Assembly: GCA_013400155.1 (NCBI GenBank)
Contig: VXBM01000565.1
Span: 323,463 to 387,462 of the forward strand
Origin: Helopsaltes ochotensis
Lineage: Eukaryota > Chordata > Aves > Passeriformes > Locustellidae
Direction: 5' to 3'
DNA: 64,000 nt
In this document: piece by piece, positions 1 to 13,231 of the stretch
Numbering within the stretch: the stretch's first letter is position 1
Layout of the letters: each line of letters starts with the position of its first letter
Notes under the pieces: model-generated
Databases searched by the model: none
Told to the model about the DNA's origin: nothing
What the model saw: the letters and a program-made list of their open reading frames with translations, nothing else
Position numbers and translations under genes: made by a program

Positions 1-3000
1 GTTTCCCAGGAGCTGTCTTTGGCTCAGTTTTTTGTGTTTAAATCTCCTTAAATGAGCACTAACAGCCATAAAAATTAAGCCTGCAAAAAAAAAGTTGTCT
101 TACAGGAAGAAACAAATACAAGCTGTATGTAAGACATAAGCCTAATGCTTCAGATTAATTTGTAAACTTTGCAAACTTTAAACAGTATTCACATGTTGAT
201 AATTCTAGCACAAATATTTTAACAAATGCTCCTTTAAAGACATTTCTGGAAGTTTGCAATATTTAAAATCATGGCTAAAGATAGAATTCCATTTCTCTTT
301 ATTGCTGAAGAAATCAGGACTGACACTGGAACATAAAGTGTTGTCTAGCACAGCTGATGCATAAAATGGGACACAGGGAGAACCTAAATGTCAAATCAAG
401 ATTTTAAAAGAGAAAACACTTGGCGCTTTTACCCTGGAGATACTTCAGCTCTGTTAGACCCTCACCTTAAGAGAAAATTCTCCACAAGTGGGAGAGGTGA
501 CTCTGTGCAGAACTCCCTGCTGGCCAGGCTTGGATATGCTTGGCAGCTGCGGGCTGAACTCATGCCTAAGTCTCATCCTAACACAGAGAAGATGTTCCCT
601 GATTAGGGTATATATGTTACACTTGAAACACACTAAGAGTCTCAGCTTTTTGCAGGTCTTAGATGGGATTGCAATTTTTTAAAGCTGGAAGCATGATGGT
701 GGGAAATTCTTTCCTCTAACTGTTTTCATGTAAAATACCTACTATTGTTAAGATTGGTTGGGTAACAAGTACCTCTCTCTCATTCTCTTCCAAATGAAAC
801 TGATGTAAGTCAGAGCCATAGTTCTTCATTGCTGTCTTTTGGGAGATGGATGAAAATTTCTTTCTTGGCACAGATATATGGCTTCACCAGGAGGCACAGG
901 AAGCAACCTCTGCCAAGTTCTCAAATGATTGAATGAATATTTTTCTGGAGAAGGGGTTCTGCTTTCCAGAGGGGAGAGTAGACATGCATTTATGGCTCCC
1001 CCAGCTACTGCTTCAAAAAGCAAACTGCTGTTTTAAACATGACAAAAGAAGTATCTCCTGCTCACATCTAGGTTGTAGATAGTGAGCATGCACTTAAATG
1101 AGGTGCTCTCTTTCAGCTCTCTCTCAGAAGTCTTGGAGATGTGACTCTCTTTTCTACTGCATAGAAATGCCAGGTCCCATCCTCCTGTGCTCAGCTCTGT
1201 GGGGTGTCTATCCCATGGCACAAATAACAAACAAGACAGGAGTTGTGGCAATGTTTCTTGCCACTTCTCTCCAGTTTTATTGAAACATACAAGGACAGAG
1301 AGCCTGGCAATCATGTCTATGAAGGGCACTGTTTTTCCATCTGGCACTTTGTGACAGAAAGACGTTACTGCAATCCTGGGAAGGACATGTTTCCTCTCAG
1401 GAGTGCAGTGAGGCTATTAATCAATGACAGTTTTAATGAACACCCGAAGCATTTCTTCACTTCCCAACAAAAAAATCAGCTTCTAGTAGATAAGTAAGAT
1501 GGAGAAGAAAATAATAAAATGCTTGATATAGCACTTTTACAACATCGTACCTTAACGTACACCAAGAAGAAACATGAACCAGAATGAAAATTAGCAAACA
1601 GTATTTACAATACTTTGTGATTTCTTTCTAGAGGAATTAGAAACACAATACACAGACCTCACTCAGTGCATACCTGCAAGACATACGAGGGCACATTTCA
1701 CTCAAGCATCATTGATAGGACAGCTTCCTCTTTATTCCATGGGTAGATCTGACTACGTGGATGGGACGAAGTTGCTTGGAAGCTCATGCATATGCTTTGT
1801 TTAATATCTACACATCAATTCTAAACTACACTTACTCCTAAGCAGTAGCCTTTGTTAGGCAACATCCCCAGATGTCATAGATATTTCCCGAGGTGCCTTT
1901 ACCTGCTAGTTGTTAAGTTCTGAAAATTAGACCAACATATCTATCTGCCTGTGACCAGGTGAAAAGTCTTTCTCAAAGCATAATATGTAGCATCTTTTAC
2001 TTCTTTTCTTCCTTCTTCTCTCAAAGAAAGAAAAAAAAGACCAGTTTTTTTTCTGTAAGAGATATCTGTTGCTAACACTCTGAGGAACAAGGACATAACA
2101 GATTCAGACTAAGGAAACAGACTTTTTTAGATTCTAGTTCAAGTCCTGAGAGCCTTAATTTTTTGTTTGACTTACAAAAGGAATTAAAAAGAAACAATGA
2201 GGATATGTTTGAAATGAAAATGGAAAGAGAAAAATTGCCCGGAGGAACATGTGACATTCATCCTGCACATGATATGTTAGCTCTTCATAGAACTAATATA
2301 AAGGGAGAGACACTAAATACCTAAATATTGAAGAAATTCTCAGGTAGAATTTAGATAGAATGCTTGTAATTGCCTATGGGTGATTTTGCCAGGTCTTAAT
2401 ATTTTGCCAGGGAAAAGTTCCAAACTGTTGATCAACGACCAAGAAAGTATCTTACAAATGAAAATAATGAAAGGTTCTCAGAGGAAATGTCCCTTGGGAT
2501 GAAGGGACACTAAATTTTGTAATGTAAGTAAAACATCATTTAAGGTGAATTTTATCTGAGCAATACAGATGACTACACCAAGAAGTAACAGCAAAAAATA
2601 AATAGTAAGTTGGAGGGAGGGTTGTGACTGATTTTGCAGATGATGAGAAGATAATTATTTATCCCCTCAGTTAGTATGTAAAAAGTATATAGAGTGATGA
2701 AAAATAAACAAGTTGCAGAGGAACTTGGACAACTGCAGTTAAGACTGCAGGAAATTATCTTAGCAGGTACAGTGAGATATACCTGTGATCATTCAGTTAT
2801 TCCCTTCACTAACTACCAAATTCACACCAACAGACTCCAAGGTTTGTCATTTAGGATAACAATAACATAGTCAGTTTTCTAGGAAGGTATTGCCTTCCTT
2901 ATATATTCCTGCCTGTCTGAAGTGCCCATTGTTGCCCTAAACTCTAGGGAAAGAGAAGTTTTTTACTCTTTGTTTATGGATAAGCGCCTGTTAAGATGAG

Positions 3001-4420
3001 CCCTCTGCTTGACAGGGCAGGGGACTACTCCCATAATTCCAATCAAGATTAAAAGCAACATGAAACTTAACAGACCTGAAGCAGACACTTTTGAACATGC
3101 TTCTGGAAAAGCTTTCTTTTGAATATACCAAAATCACAGAAATTATTTTCTTCCACTTTATAATTTCACATATGAATATTGTAACATTTCTGAACTACTT
3201 TGCAAGTGCTGAAACTACTTGATTGATTACTGCATTTTTCTCTGCTACAGACCATATGGGAAGCTAAAATTATTGAGGATAGGTTTGGGTAAAGAGCATT
3301 AAAAAAAAACCAATTTATGAGACTCTGAGGGTTTGTATTGTCACCATTAATCTTCTGGTAAACTGCAAAATGCACTAAAACCCAATCTGAGTCATCTTAT
3401 TCCCTTCCTGTGGTCTTTAGTTTGCTCATATAAACATAAAGGGCCTATTTATTACCGTATACAACCTATATTAGGTTATGATTATGCTTCTAGACATCTT
3501 ATCAACATCAGTGCCCCATTGGTCTTAAAACAAGAAATAAGCTATGGTAAAAGAAACTCCACACATTGAAGAGCTCAGGCTTGAATTGGTGCATCTGAAG
3601 ACAGAAAAGTGTTCTAGTGCCCTGAAAAATTTCCCTTTTGTTCATAATGTTATATATTTACACTTCAGTTGCTCATTTTTCAAATGGCCTCCAAACCACT
3701 ACAACTCTTTGACACCTTCTCACTCCTTGGCTAATTAACTTGGAAAAGTAATGAATCTGATATTATCTATACTGGTCCCTCATATGCATTTATAATGCAA
3801 AATATGACTTGGTTGCTGTAATAGTAGGAGACAGGATCTTGGAACAGACGTTTGCAGATTTTACAGAAGAAGAAATCTATAGCAGCTGAACTACGTCTTC
3901 ACTTGACTTTGGTTAATTGTAGGTTGTAAGTAGTTATATGTGCTGAAATTGAACAAGTTAGTATATTGCTTACATGTTAACTTGTGAAAGAGTAATTTTA
4001 TGCAGAAGAAGATTTCATACATTAGGGCTGGTGTTCATTAACTTCTAAAGCTTATCCTCACATTAAAAAATATTGGGTAAACCCAGTTTTCTGAAGAAAA
4101 TGAGCAAACAAAACCCAGACATACAAAACCCCTTATAATGAGCTAAGCCTGATCGTGTATAATGAAAAAACAAAACTATTATAAAGGCAGAGATATTAAT
4201 TTCTCTTTCTCAGGTTATTGCAATATTAAGGATTTTTTCACCATTTTTGATAGAAATATATTGGGATTTAAGCCACTGCTACTTGGAAAGTCTAATAGGG
4301 GTTTTTTTTCTAATTTTAACTATTAAGTTATTAGAGGTTCTTCAACAGTTTATCTCACTTGAAATTTCATATGTGGTAAATACACATGTGTGATATGCAC
4401 AAAATGATTCATCTAGCTAT
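1..4420. other. Intergenic, nothing recognised
   Basis: AT-rich DNA without a recognisable gene, LTR or clear LINE. Open frames are all short (about 100 codons or less) and lack family features. A weak CR1-like trace (a possible Phe-Ala-Asp-Asp codon series) near 2.63-2.65 kb is too decayed to call. Confidence 0.6.
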
Positions 4421-4429
4421 AGAAGCATA

Positions 4430-5030
4430 TAATATACAGACATACAAGATTGGCCAGATTGGGTCAAACCAAAGATTCATTTATCCTAATGCACAGTGTC
4501 TCCTGTCCATAAATGGAAGCATAAAAACTTGCCAAGCACATAAGAAACTTACTGCCACTATTTCCTGAATCAGAAAAGTTTCCAATGGTTGAGCAATCCC
4601 CAATGGATTTTTGTTCCACTTGATTCATCTGCCCTTAAATCTCCAAAAGACTTGTTCATAATATCCTTTGACTAAGAATGATATCACAGGTAGCAGCCTC
4701 TGCTGTATGAGGAACCACCTCAATTTAATTTTCTTTAAACCTCCCTCTTAACCACTTCCTTTGATAACTCCCTGCCTTGGATAAGACCAGCCACAAGTAA
4801 ATTTTATTTACTTTCTCGCTTCAAAGCAAAATTCTACAGACCTCTGTCTCTCCTCTTAAATTATCATTTTCAGAACTGAAAAGTCAAAGTTTCTGCCATC
4901 ACCCATCTAACAAAAGTCTTTCCAAGGCTTTCTTCATCTTCTCACCATTTGTCAGTAACTATTCCTGTTAGAATTGCAAACACAAGTCCTGGATGGTGAT
5001 GTCTGCACACTTGGGTAAGATACAAATTAA
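4430..5030 (-). mobile_element. Ancient CR1 LINE fragment, antisense
   Basis: The plus strand follows the reverse complement of the old amniote CR1 3' region over its whole length. Landmarks are GGGTCAAACCAAAGATTCAT near 4459, TCTTTAAACCTCC near 4731 and the block around ACAGACCTCTGTCTCTCCTC with GAACTGAAAAGTC near 4837-4883. High divergence indicates an old insertion. Boundaries are approximate. Confidence 0.7.
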
Positions 5031-5314
5031 ATATTTCTGTCAGATTATCAATAAAAGGCTTCAAAAATACTAAGAAGGGATAAGATGTGTTACATCAGTG
5101 ATTAAGTACACTGATGGAACAGACCGAGGAATGGAGAAATGGATGTGAGTATGAAAATAAAGAAGGAGCTGTACCAAATATGCATTGTATTTGTTTTTCA
5201 TCCCTATTAAGGGATGAGAAGATGAAACCAGTCAAGCCTTTAATAAAATTCCTCATTTTTCTTTCAAGATCAATATAAATTTTGTTGTTACAATCAGTGG
5301 ATTATTTTTTCCTA

Positions 5315-5640
5315 ATTATTTCAGAATCATAGAGTGTGTGCTGTCAAGTAGCTTTGGAGATCATCTAGTTCAAATTCTCTGCTTAGGGTGGGTGCAGATA
5401 TAACGTGTAGGGCTTTCTTCACCTGAGTTTCTAATATGGAGGAATGGAGATGCCATAATCTCTGTAGATTACCTGTTTCAGTATTTAATCATCCTCACAG
5501 TAAAAAAAGCTTTCTTTTAGGATCTTATGCCCTTCTGAGCATTCTCACTGAAGTTAGATACTCAAGACATGTAACAGTCTATTCTGATATTGATTGCTTT
5601 ATTTTGACCATGGGAAAAAACCCCCTTACTTAGATGTGAT
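5315..5640 (-). mobile_element. Old CR1 LINE 3'-end fragment, antisense
   Basis: AGAATCATAGAG, then GGAGATCATCTAGTTCAAAT, is the reverse complement of the CR1 3' terminus. It continues with a decayed CR1 3' UTR (the region around CTCACAGTAAAAAAAGC). Edges are uncertain. Confidence 0.65.
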
Positions 5641-5649
5641 TTATGGAAT

Positions 5650-6780
5650 GTTCAGACCACTTATTTAACTTAATTTGAAGAGATACTTTTACTTCTGGAA
5701 TGGCACATGAACTTCTGATTCCTTCACCCAATCCTTTTTTTCCCCTCTCCTTGTTCCTGAGTAAAAACTTCTTTTTACTGATGATTATACAGCAGTTTCC
5801 AATGTTCAGTTTCCTAGTAAGGAGGCAGGACTAGAGTGTTTTGGTATGTTTGCTTTTATATCTAGCTGTATAAAAATGAAAAGATTTTACATTATAGCTG
5901 TCATACATGTCACCTTTGTGTGATACACTGCATACTCTGTGGTGTTACATTTTTTGTAGAGAGCTTGGGGATATGATGGCTAGCTTTAGTTCTGACTAAT
6001 TTTATCCAAGATCTTAAGTTTGGGTAAAGAATTTAAACATATTTTGGCATAGTTTTCTTTAAACTTGCATTTTTCATAACATCTGCAGTAAAACAAAGCT
6101 AAGCCTCCTTAAACTCCTTGTGAATTTAAAGTTTACACAGATTAAAACTAACAAAACAGGTGACTAGGTCCAAGCCATTCCGTAAATAACTTTTTAAATA
6201 TCATCTGGATTGTAACATGTCAATTCTTGTAAACTAAATTTTGGGAATCAAATGCTCCTGATGAGTGTATTTATGCAAGCAGAACTGAGCTCTTTCTACT
6301 TCTTCTGGATAAAGTTACACTTTTCTTCCTATTTACATGGCACAGAAATAGAAATATTATAATAGCATATATTTCTTAATTTTAGCAAGTCAGCTTTGCA
6401 TAAAAAATAAATTAATGGTGCTATGAGTTATTAGAAGTTTATAGGTGACCGTTGAGTATAACTAAAAAAAATATTACCCTAAGGTCAAATACATTTGGTT
6501 TTTCATGCTCACTTCACGTTTCACAGAGGTGAACAAACAGAGGTTTTCATAATTCTTCAGCTTTTTTGATAGTTGTAATAGAAACCAGAATGAGAAGAAT
6601 ACAAACAATTAAGAGGAAGGTATCAAAATATGCTATTGAAATACACTACCAGAAGAAATGATCAATTTCAGTCAGAGAAAGTTTGATTTTCTTTAGACTT
6701 GAACTAAAAAATATGAACTAAACAAAAGATCAACCAGAAAAATATGTCTAAATTTCCCTCAAAAACAAACAAAGCAATCA
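5650..6780. other. Intergenic, nothing recognised
   Basis: AT-rich sequence with no recognisable gene or repeat. It becomes A-rich just before the poly(A) tract. Confidence 0.55.
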
Positions 6781-6810
6781 ACAAACAACAAAACCAACAA
6801 AATAGCCAAC

Positions 6811-6814
<4 letters not shown>

Positions 6815-6895
<81 letters not shown>
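6815..6895 (+). repeat. Uninterrupted poly(A) tract, 81 bp
   Basis: Eighty-one consecutive A residues, preceded by about 60 bp of (CAAA)-like A-rich sequence from 6760. It explains the poly-Lys and poly-Phe open frames here, which are not genes. Bird genomes lack active L1, so long pure poly(A) tails are not common. It could be the tail of a retrocopy with an unrecognised body, an expanded microsatellite, or an assembly effect. Confidence 0.95.
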
Positions 6896-6896
<1 letters not shown>

Positions 6897-7401
6897 CAAA
6901 AAGTGCCAAAACCCAGTCTCCAAACATTCAAGGCTGATATAAATTTGAGTTAGAGAATTATCTCTGTTGAAAGAAGATTTTGATCCTGAATTTAATGTAT
7001 GAATGGCTACACTTATCATTTCAGGATACTGGATTCCTAGAAGGAATTTCTCATGCAATACTTGCCTCTTGCCACTGGAGTCTTTATTAAATGCGGTAGC
7101 CGTCTTCTTCATGGGCAGTGCAAAAATCTATACTTTTGTCCTGATTTACAGGTAGATAAAAGATTATGAGTAATTATCCAAAGAGATATACCCTCAGAGT
7201 CTGCAGTGCAGTGAGGAGAATGATTAATCAAGCACACAGAAGTGAGTCTGAAGTCCTATTTGCAGCTTGATTTGCTGAGGAGAAGAGATAAGCAATTTCT
7301 TCTGATTTCTGTGGAAGTTTTGCTAGTACATGCTCTATGTAGAATAATACTTCTCCTCTCCCTTCTCTCCCAGGTGTCCTTCACATTATCTGACCCCAGG
7401 G

Positions 7402-7571
7402 CTTTTTCTTCCTCCTTTCCCCTTCCCCCTTCCCCCTTCCCCCTTCGCCCTTCTCCCTTCTCCCTTCCTCTACCCCGTCTTCCCTCTTCCCTTCCCTCTT
7501 CCCTTCCCCCTTCCCTTCCCTCTTCCCTTCCTTTCCCTCTTCCCTTCCCTCTGCCCTTTTTTCCTTTCCTT
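7402..7571 (+). repeat. Polypyrimidine tract (CCCTTC/CCCTCTT-like)
   Basis: About 170 bp that is almost pure C/T, built of degenerate CCCTTC, TTCCCT and CCTCTT units with only a few interruptions. Such polypurine-polypyrimidine DNA can adopt triplex structure. The open frame across it (Ser/Pro/Leu-rich) is an artefact. Confidence 0.93.
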
Positions 7572-7579
7572 AACTGATA

Positions 7580-9585
7580 GTTGTATTAAGAGTCAGCAGA
7601 ACCAGCAAAAGACCTTGCACAGTTTTTCCATGCTCTGTAAAACTCACTGTAGTAGTGTGTGGCTGTGGGTTAGACAAGTCAGGCCCATTTTGGACTCATT
7701 TTGGTTTGGACACCTAGCCTCTGGAAAGCATTCAGTCCTCAATCCTTTTGATCAAATCAAGCTAATCTTGTTTAACTATCTATACTCTATTTAATGAAAA
7801 ACATGCAAAGACTAAATCAATGAAGCATAATAATCTGTTCCAAAATGTATAGCCTAAAAGACACATGCCTACCCTCTCACCTAGCAGTACTTTATTTTGG
7901 ACACAGGAGTCAGGAACAGAGGGAGCCCCCCAAAGAGTTCTGTGCTGGTCTCTTGAACTGGTTCTTGTCCTGCAAAATCCATTTTTTTTCATGACCCTGC
8001 CTGTCCCCAGCTGTACTCTTCCACAAATAGTCTGTATGAACTTTTGGTTGGTTAACTTTTGTAAGTTAACCAAACACTTCTTTTAAAGGAGCAATTAATT
8101 TTCAAAAATGCTCAAGCTGTCTGAGGAAGTAATAGTATTCAAATGCTAAGAAGTCTAAGCAAGTCAATATCAACATCAGATATGTATTTGAGGGGAAACC
8201 ATTTCTCCCACTTGATTTAATGCAAATGTTTAGTTCAAACATCTCACCTCCAGTCCAAGATGGACTTCAGATACCTAAGTAGTGTTACTGCTTAGAAAAC
8301 CTACATTCATCTGCCAATTAACTTGAAAGCACACAAGCTCCACAGACACTCCAAATTTTGCTATAAAAGCATCTAAAACCTGATTTACATGTTGGATCAG
8401 GAACATCTTGGTCTCAGCCAAGAGAAAAGTACCTAACCCTCATCCACAATCATGAAAAATGTAATCCTGTGTAAGTTTCCATGCAGGACTTTGTCCTACA
8501 CTTTCCACCCCAGCAAATACTAAATTAAACTCCATGCAAGGTGCAGAAATCAAGCATATTGTGTAAAGCAGAGGAGAAATCACAGGGAAACAACTATTCA
8601 GTTCTTATCAGCTGCAGTTTAAACCTACCTTCCTTACTACCGTAGCAAGTACTGCAGCCAGCAGATCAGCAAACCTTGGTGGGCTATTACACTGAGAGTC
8701 CTGCCACACTTATTCCTCTTAGCCCAAAAGGACAGACGAAACCTGGCTTTGAGCTGCTCTGGGAGCATGAAAGCTGCTCTAGTCTTGCAAAATCCCATAA
8801 GCAGAGGGAATGAAAATCTGACCGACATCTAAAAAAGTATTTCTCAGCTATGGAAGTAAAGGAAGTAGAAAACAGAACATATAAAAAATCACCTGCAGAA
8901 AGGGAATGTCTTGACACATAAGGCGAGCTCCCTAGCAGCTGGTGCTCTTGAAACATTTTATTCTTTCCTGGGACAAGTCAGGCATTGGACTGACCTTGAA
9001 GTCATGCAATTTCTGTCTCATCAGAGGGCCACTCTTCAGAAACACAAACTTGAGGGAAAATGGCCCTGCTTTCCCTAACAACAAAAACAACTCCAAAATT
9101 TACACGATGACTTTGCAAAATGTCCAAACACATAAATATGGAGTCTGGTATGATTCTACAGAGATGGGTTTGAAGAGGCAGGTTTTGGTGGGCCACTAGT
9201 TTGATATTGAGCAAAATGAAGCTTGGAAGCACCAGAGCACTTGCTGCTTCCTTAAGAGTTAAATGTTGGTAAATCTACCTTGAAATTCCAGCCAAGGAGT
9301 TATCATCACAGCAACATTAGTAATTATTATCAGATGTGTGAAGAAATGTTTTCTAAACTTTCTCTTTTTCTAATGTAAACCAAATGTTATTCTCCCTGCC
9401 AGTGGGACAAATAATGTGGTATTCTTCTTTTGTAACAGGACTATCAGCTGTATAGTTCATTAAATTTATTTATTTCTGCAGAAAAACTTTTAAAGCTTTC
9501 TTCATGAAATCCATTGAGAAATTTAACTGCAGAAATTGCACAGAACATTATAAACCACAAGAATTTCTTCTCCAGTATAGCTGAG
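7580..9585. other. Intergenic, nothing recognised
   Basis: No gene, LTR or LINE recognised. Short overlapping open frames on both strands have no family features. Confidence 0.5.
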
Positions 9586-9591
9586 ATGCAC

Positions 9592-9776
9592 TACAACAAC
9601 AACAGCAACAACAACAGCAACAACAAAAAAAACCCCACAAAAACAACAACAACCCCCCCCAAAAACCCCAACAAACAAGCAAAAACCAAAACTAAACAAA
9701 AAACCCCAAACCAAAAAACCAACCCCCCACCCCACCCCCCCCAAAAGCCAACCAAACAAAAAAACCCAGCAAAACA
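9592..9776 (+). repeat. A/C-only low-complexity tract starting as (CAA)n
   Basis: Begins as CAA/CAG repeats and passes into irregular AAAACCCC-type sequence with C runs of 6, 4 and 8 at about 9724-9742. The minus strand is therefore G/T-rich with closely spaced G runs. The Asn/Lys/Pro and Gly/Val/Phe open frames over it are artefacts. Confidence 0.93.
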
Positions 9777-9789
9777 AGTTATTTAGCAC

Positions 9790-12180
9790 AACCTCTTACA
9801 TAAATTTTCCAAGCCAAAATCACTTTGGAAGCCTCTTTTAAGCACGGATCTTGTAGCAGCCTAGAAAATAGCCAACATTTCTTGTGCATTGATAAGTCTA
9901 ATTTCTCTTTTTCTCTCCAGACCTTGCACAGCTCTGTAAATAAAGTGCCCCTCCTCTTTACAATTACCACTTCAATATGTTTGACCTGTTTGATGCTCTT
10001 TTGTTAAAAATTACCAGTTCCAGGTATTAACTGCAAGTTTTTGTAAGAGAAGATTTAAAAAACACTGGGAGCAAGGGACAATGATGCACATCCTTAGTAG
10101 AATGAACATTAACTTCTTTGTCTATGCTTGCTCCTCACACAGTTCAGAGATTATGGGCACACTGTTTATCATTCAGCCAAGTACTAGAGCTGAGGAATCG
10201 TTTTTAAGGTACTGCCCACAACTAATTACTAAAGATTTCTGTATTTGAGAGGGTCTTAGTGTCACATGAACTTTCCAGCCATACCCCAGAAGATGCTACT
10301 GAGATGATTTCTAAAATCTCCAGCTTGCTTCTGCTCTCCGAAGAGCTTGGGTCCCACTGCCTGCAGCTTTGTGGCTGTCTGTACTAAAGACTGACCTGAG
10401 GGAGCAACCCAGGCTGGCTGTGGGTAAAGGGTGCTATGCTGCAACCCAAAGATAAGCTGATGTGTGGAACCCAAGATATGTATTTTCTCATATTTGAGTA
10501 TTCCAATGCTGGGATCATCCATCTAAAGTTTCAAGGAAAACTGTGTTGTCCTCTCAGGCTCCCACAGAATCAGTTAGAACTGATGTTCCTGTCTTTCAGT
10601 GTTTGTCCCGCTACAAATGAAGACCATTTTGTCAGGTAATGTGTGCCAACCTCTCTTCTGTCTCTGCCTACATCAAGGGGGAACCTTCCAGCACTTAGCA
10701 ATTGCATCACCTGGTTGCCTGAAGCCATCTTTATTGGGACTTATCTGGACATTCCTTTTCCTTATCTGAAAAATGAGATGTAGACGTGCCTATATTTATG
10801 TGATACAATAGGCACATGAAAGAGATAATAAACTTCTGCACACGCAATGCCTAAGCAGTCTTCTGATAAGATTGTTGATCAATGGCCTCCTTTTCCATAT
10901 GGGAGAACTTACAGCTGGGAAAAAAAGGGTGCGCATGTAGAAAACCCAAAATATACAGAAGCATAATAAGTGTCTCAATGTTCCTTTCAGATCTGAAGCA
11001 ACTATAAAATATTCTGTCAGCACTGGTGACTTTCTCTTAATCTGACCTTTAAAGGACGTTTGAAATTCAACAGCAGCTGAACTTCTAAATTTCTTGGATT
11101 CAAAAATGTTGGCAATGACTTGTTTTTGCTTGCATACTTTCTCTGTGAAATTTAATTATCTGGTAATCCAATCCTCATATGAATCCAGCTATGTATTGAC
11201 TCGACTGTAATCATCACTAGAATCTGAAAAACGTGGTGTGTCATTCCTGTTTTAGTAGGAGGTCACAGCAGCTGGTGCTAGCAATAGTTCTGACTAAGTC
11301 CAGACTTGTTTATTTTTTCAATTTGCAATGAAACACGACATTACAGCAGCATGGCTTTTGCTCTCAGCTTCTTATCTCAGATGAGATCTCAGAAGTGAAA
11401 GTCTTTTGGCAAATATTTATGCATACATACAGAATATTGTTTCTGGCCCAAATTTTAAACATGGATTCTCCCTCTTTTTGCCACACTTTGTTTACATTAC
11501 ACAATTTATATTTTTGTCTTAATAATTACAAAAGGGGCAATGAACCATTGAACAGGAAAATGGCTTTTATGATCTTGTTAAAAGAACAGCATAATGAGGT
11601 GATTTCCTCAGAACAGACCTATGACACATTCATATTTATCTTTAGTGAATCATATTGTAGGCAAAAATCTTTGTCAACAGAACTAGATAGGAGATCTCTA
11701 GTATACACATGAATAAGAAAAAAAGGTCAACATGTTAGTGCTATGACAACAAGGCTGGATGATGACCTTTGTGGGAGAGGTCCAGGCAGACAGCTTGCTG
11801 GAATAGCAGCTGCCGAACTGAGTACTATTCAACACTCTAGGACACCACTTAACACAAAACAGTTTTCAGCAGAGAAGAAAGGGACATTGATAAAGTTAAG
11901 GAGATATTAGATATTGGAGAAGATGAATAGTATTAGGAATTTATCTTTGTTCACATGCCTATGTTCACAATAATCTACAGTGAAAACTGTAAGTGGAAAT
12001 TAAAAAAAAAAAAGTTTTGTGAAAAAACAATCAACCAATTACATTCAAATTACCTCATATCATCAATGAAGGAGAGAGAGAAAATGGCCACTTGCCTTGG
12101 AGAAGCTATTTCTTATCAACAAAGCATGACATCTCTGTACTGATCCTAAGGGGAAACTGGCAAGATACATTCAGACAAGG
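9790..12180. other. Intergenic, nothing recognised
   Basis: No gene or clear repeat recognised. The longest open frame (11395-11712, 105 codons) shows no domain or splice context. Confidence 0.5.
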
Positions 12181-12189
12181 AACCCTCAA

Positions 12190-13180
12190 GCTTGTGCTGG
12201 GCTTGTGTGGCAAGATTTTGGTAACCTTGGGTGGGGAGGACATTGGGGTGGTTTCTGTGAGAAGCTGTCATCACAGCCAGTGTCACACAGCTCCATCACG
12301 GACCAGCTGCTGACCAGGACTGAGCTCATAAGCAACAGTAGCAGCACCTTTGGGGTATTGCATCAAAGAAATGTTAAATTACAGCTGCACAGCAGCAGTT
12401 GTGAGAGCCAAGTCAGAGTAGGTGAAAGAAACAGCCCTGCAGACCCACAGTCAGTGCAGAAGGTGGGGAGGATGTGTCCAGTGCCAGAGCAGCCCGTGGT
12501 GCAGCCCATGGTGAGGCAGCCTGCGTTCCCCTGCAGCCCATGGTAGTCCGTGGTGGAGCAGAGGTCACCCTGCAGCCTTGAAGCAAGCTGTGACCCCATG
12601 GAGAGAAAACTGGATGGAGCAGGCTCCTGGCAGGAGCTACAGCACTTGGAGAGGAGCCCACACAGGGTCAGGGCACTACCTGGGACCCTGTGGAGGACTT
12701 AAGCTGGAGCAGTCTGCTCCTGAGGATCTGTGCCCTGTGGAGAGGACCTACACTGGAGGAGGATTATTTCATGTGGTTGGGAACCCATGCTGTAGCAAGG
12801 GAACAGTATGAGGAAGAGGGAGCAGCCCAGACATGTAAGAACTTACAGTAACCCTCAATTTCCCAAACTTCTTTGTCATTCATGGGGAGGCGGTAAAGGA
12901 TTTCAGAATGAAGTTCAGCTGAGAGAGAACAGGGGGGTGGGGCAAAGATTTTTTAAAATATTTGTCCTTATTTCTCGTTATCAAAATCTCTTTAATTAGC
13001 AGTATATTAATTTATCAAAGTCTGTTTTGCCTTGACAGTTATTAGGAAGAGGTCTCCTAGTCCTTAGCTTGATTCATTATATTTCTGTCACTTTTCCCCT
13101 GGCCCCTCAGTCCTGTTGAGAAGCAGGAGTGAGAGAGCAGTTTGGTGACCACTTGGTGGCCAGTCAGGGTCAACCCCACA
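12190..13180 (+). mobile_element. Passerine-type retroviral LTR/non-autonomous element, copy A
   Basis: Recognised from its serial degenerate motif 'ctgcagcccatgg ... tggagcag ... ggacc' between 12480 and 12770, and from its end, CCAGTCAGGGTCAACCCC at about 13160-13177. This family is dispersed widely in songbird genomes. The body is GC-richer than its surroundings and has no intact retroviral frame. Family assignment is from memory of similar sequence, not a search. Boundaries are approximate. Confidence 0.65.
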
Positions 13181-13231
13181 ATACTAATATTTGTAATTTT
13201 ACCAGATAATAAAAATGATTGAGTAAGATGG

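Noticed and set aside
6704..7112. Poly-Phe and poly-Lys frames
   Set aside because: Translations of the 81-bp poly(A) on both strands.
7242..7577. 111-codon Pro/Ser/Leu-rich frame
   Set aside because: Runs through the polypyrimidine tract; no family features.
9514..9789. Asn/Lys/Pro-rich and Gly/Val-rich frames
   Set aside because: Low-complexity A/C tract read on both strands.
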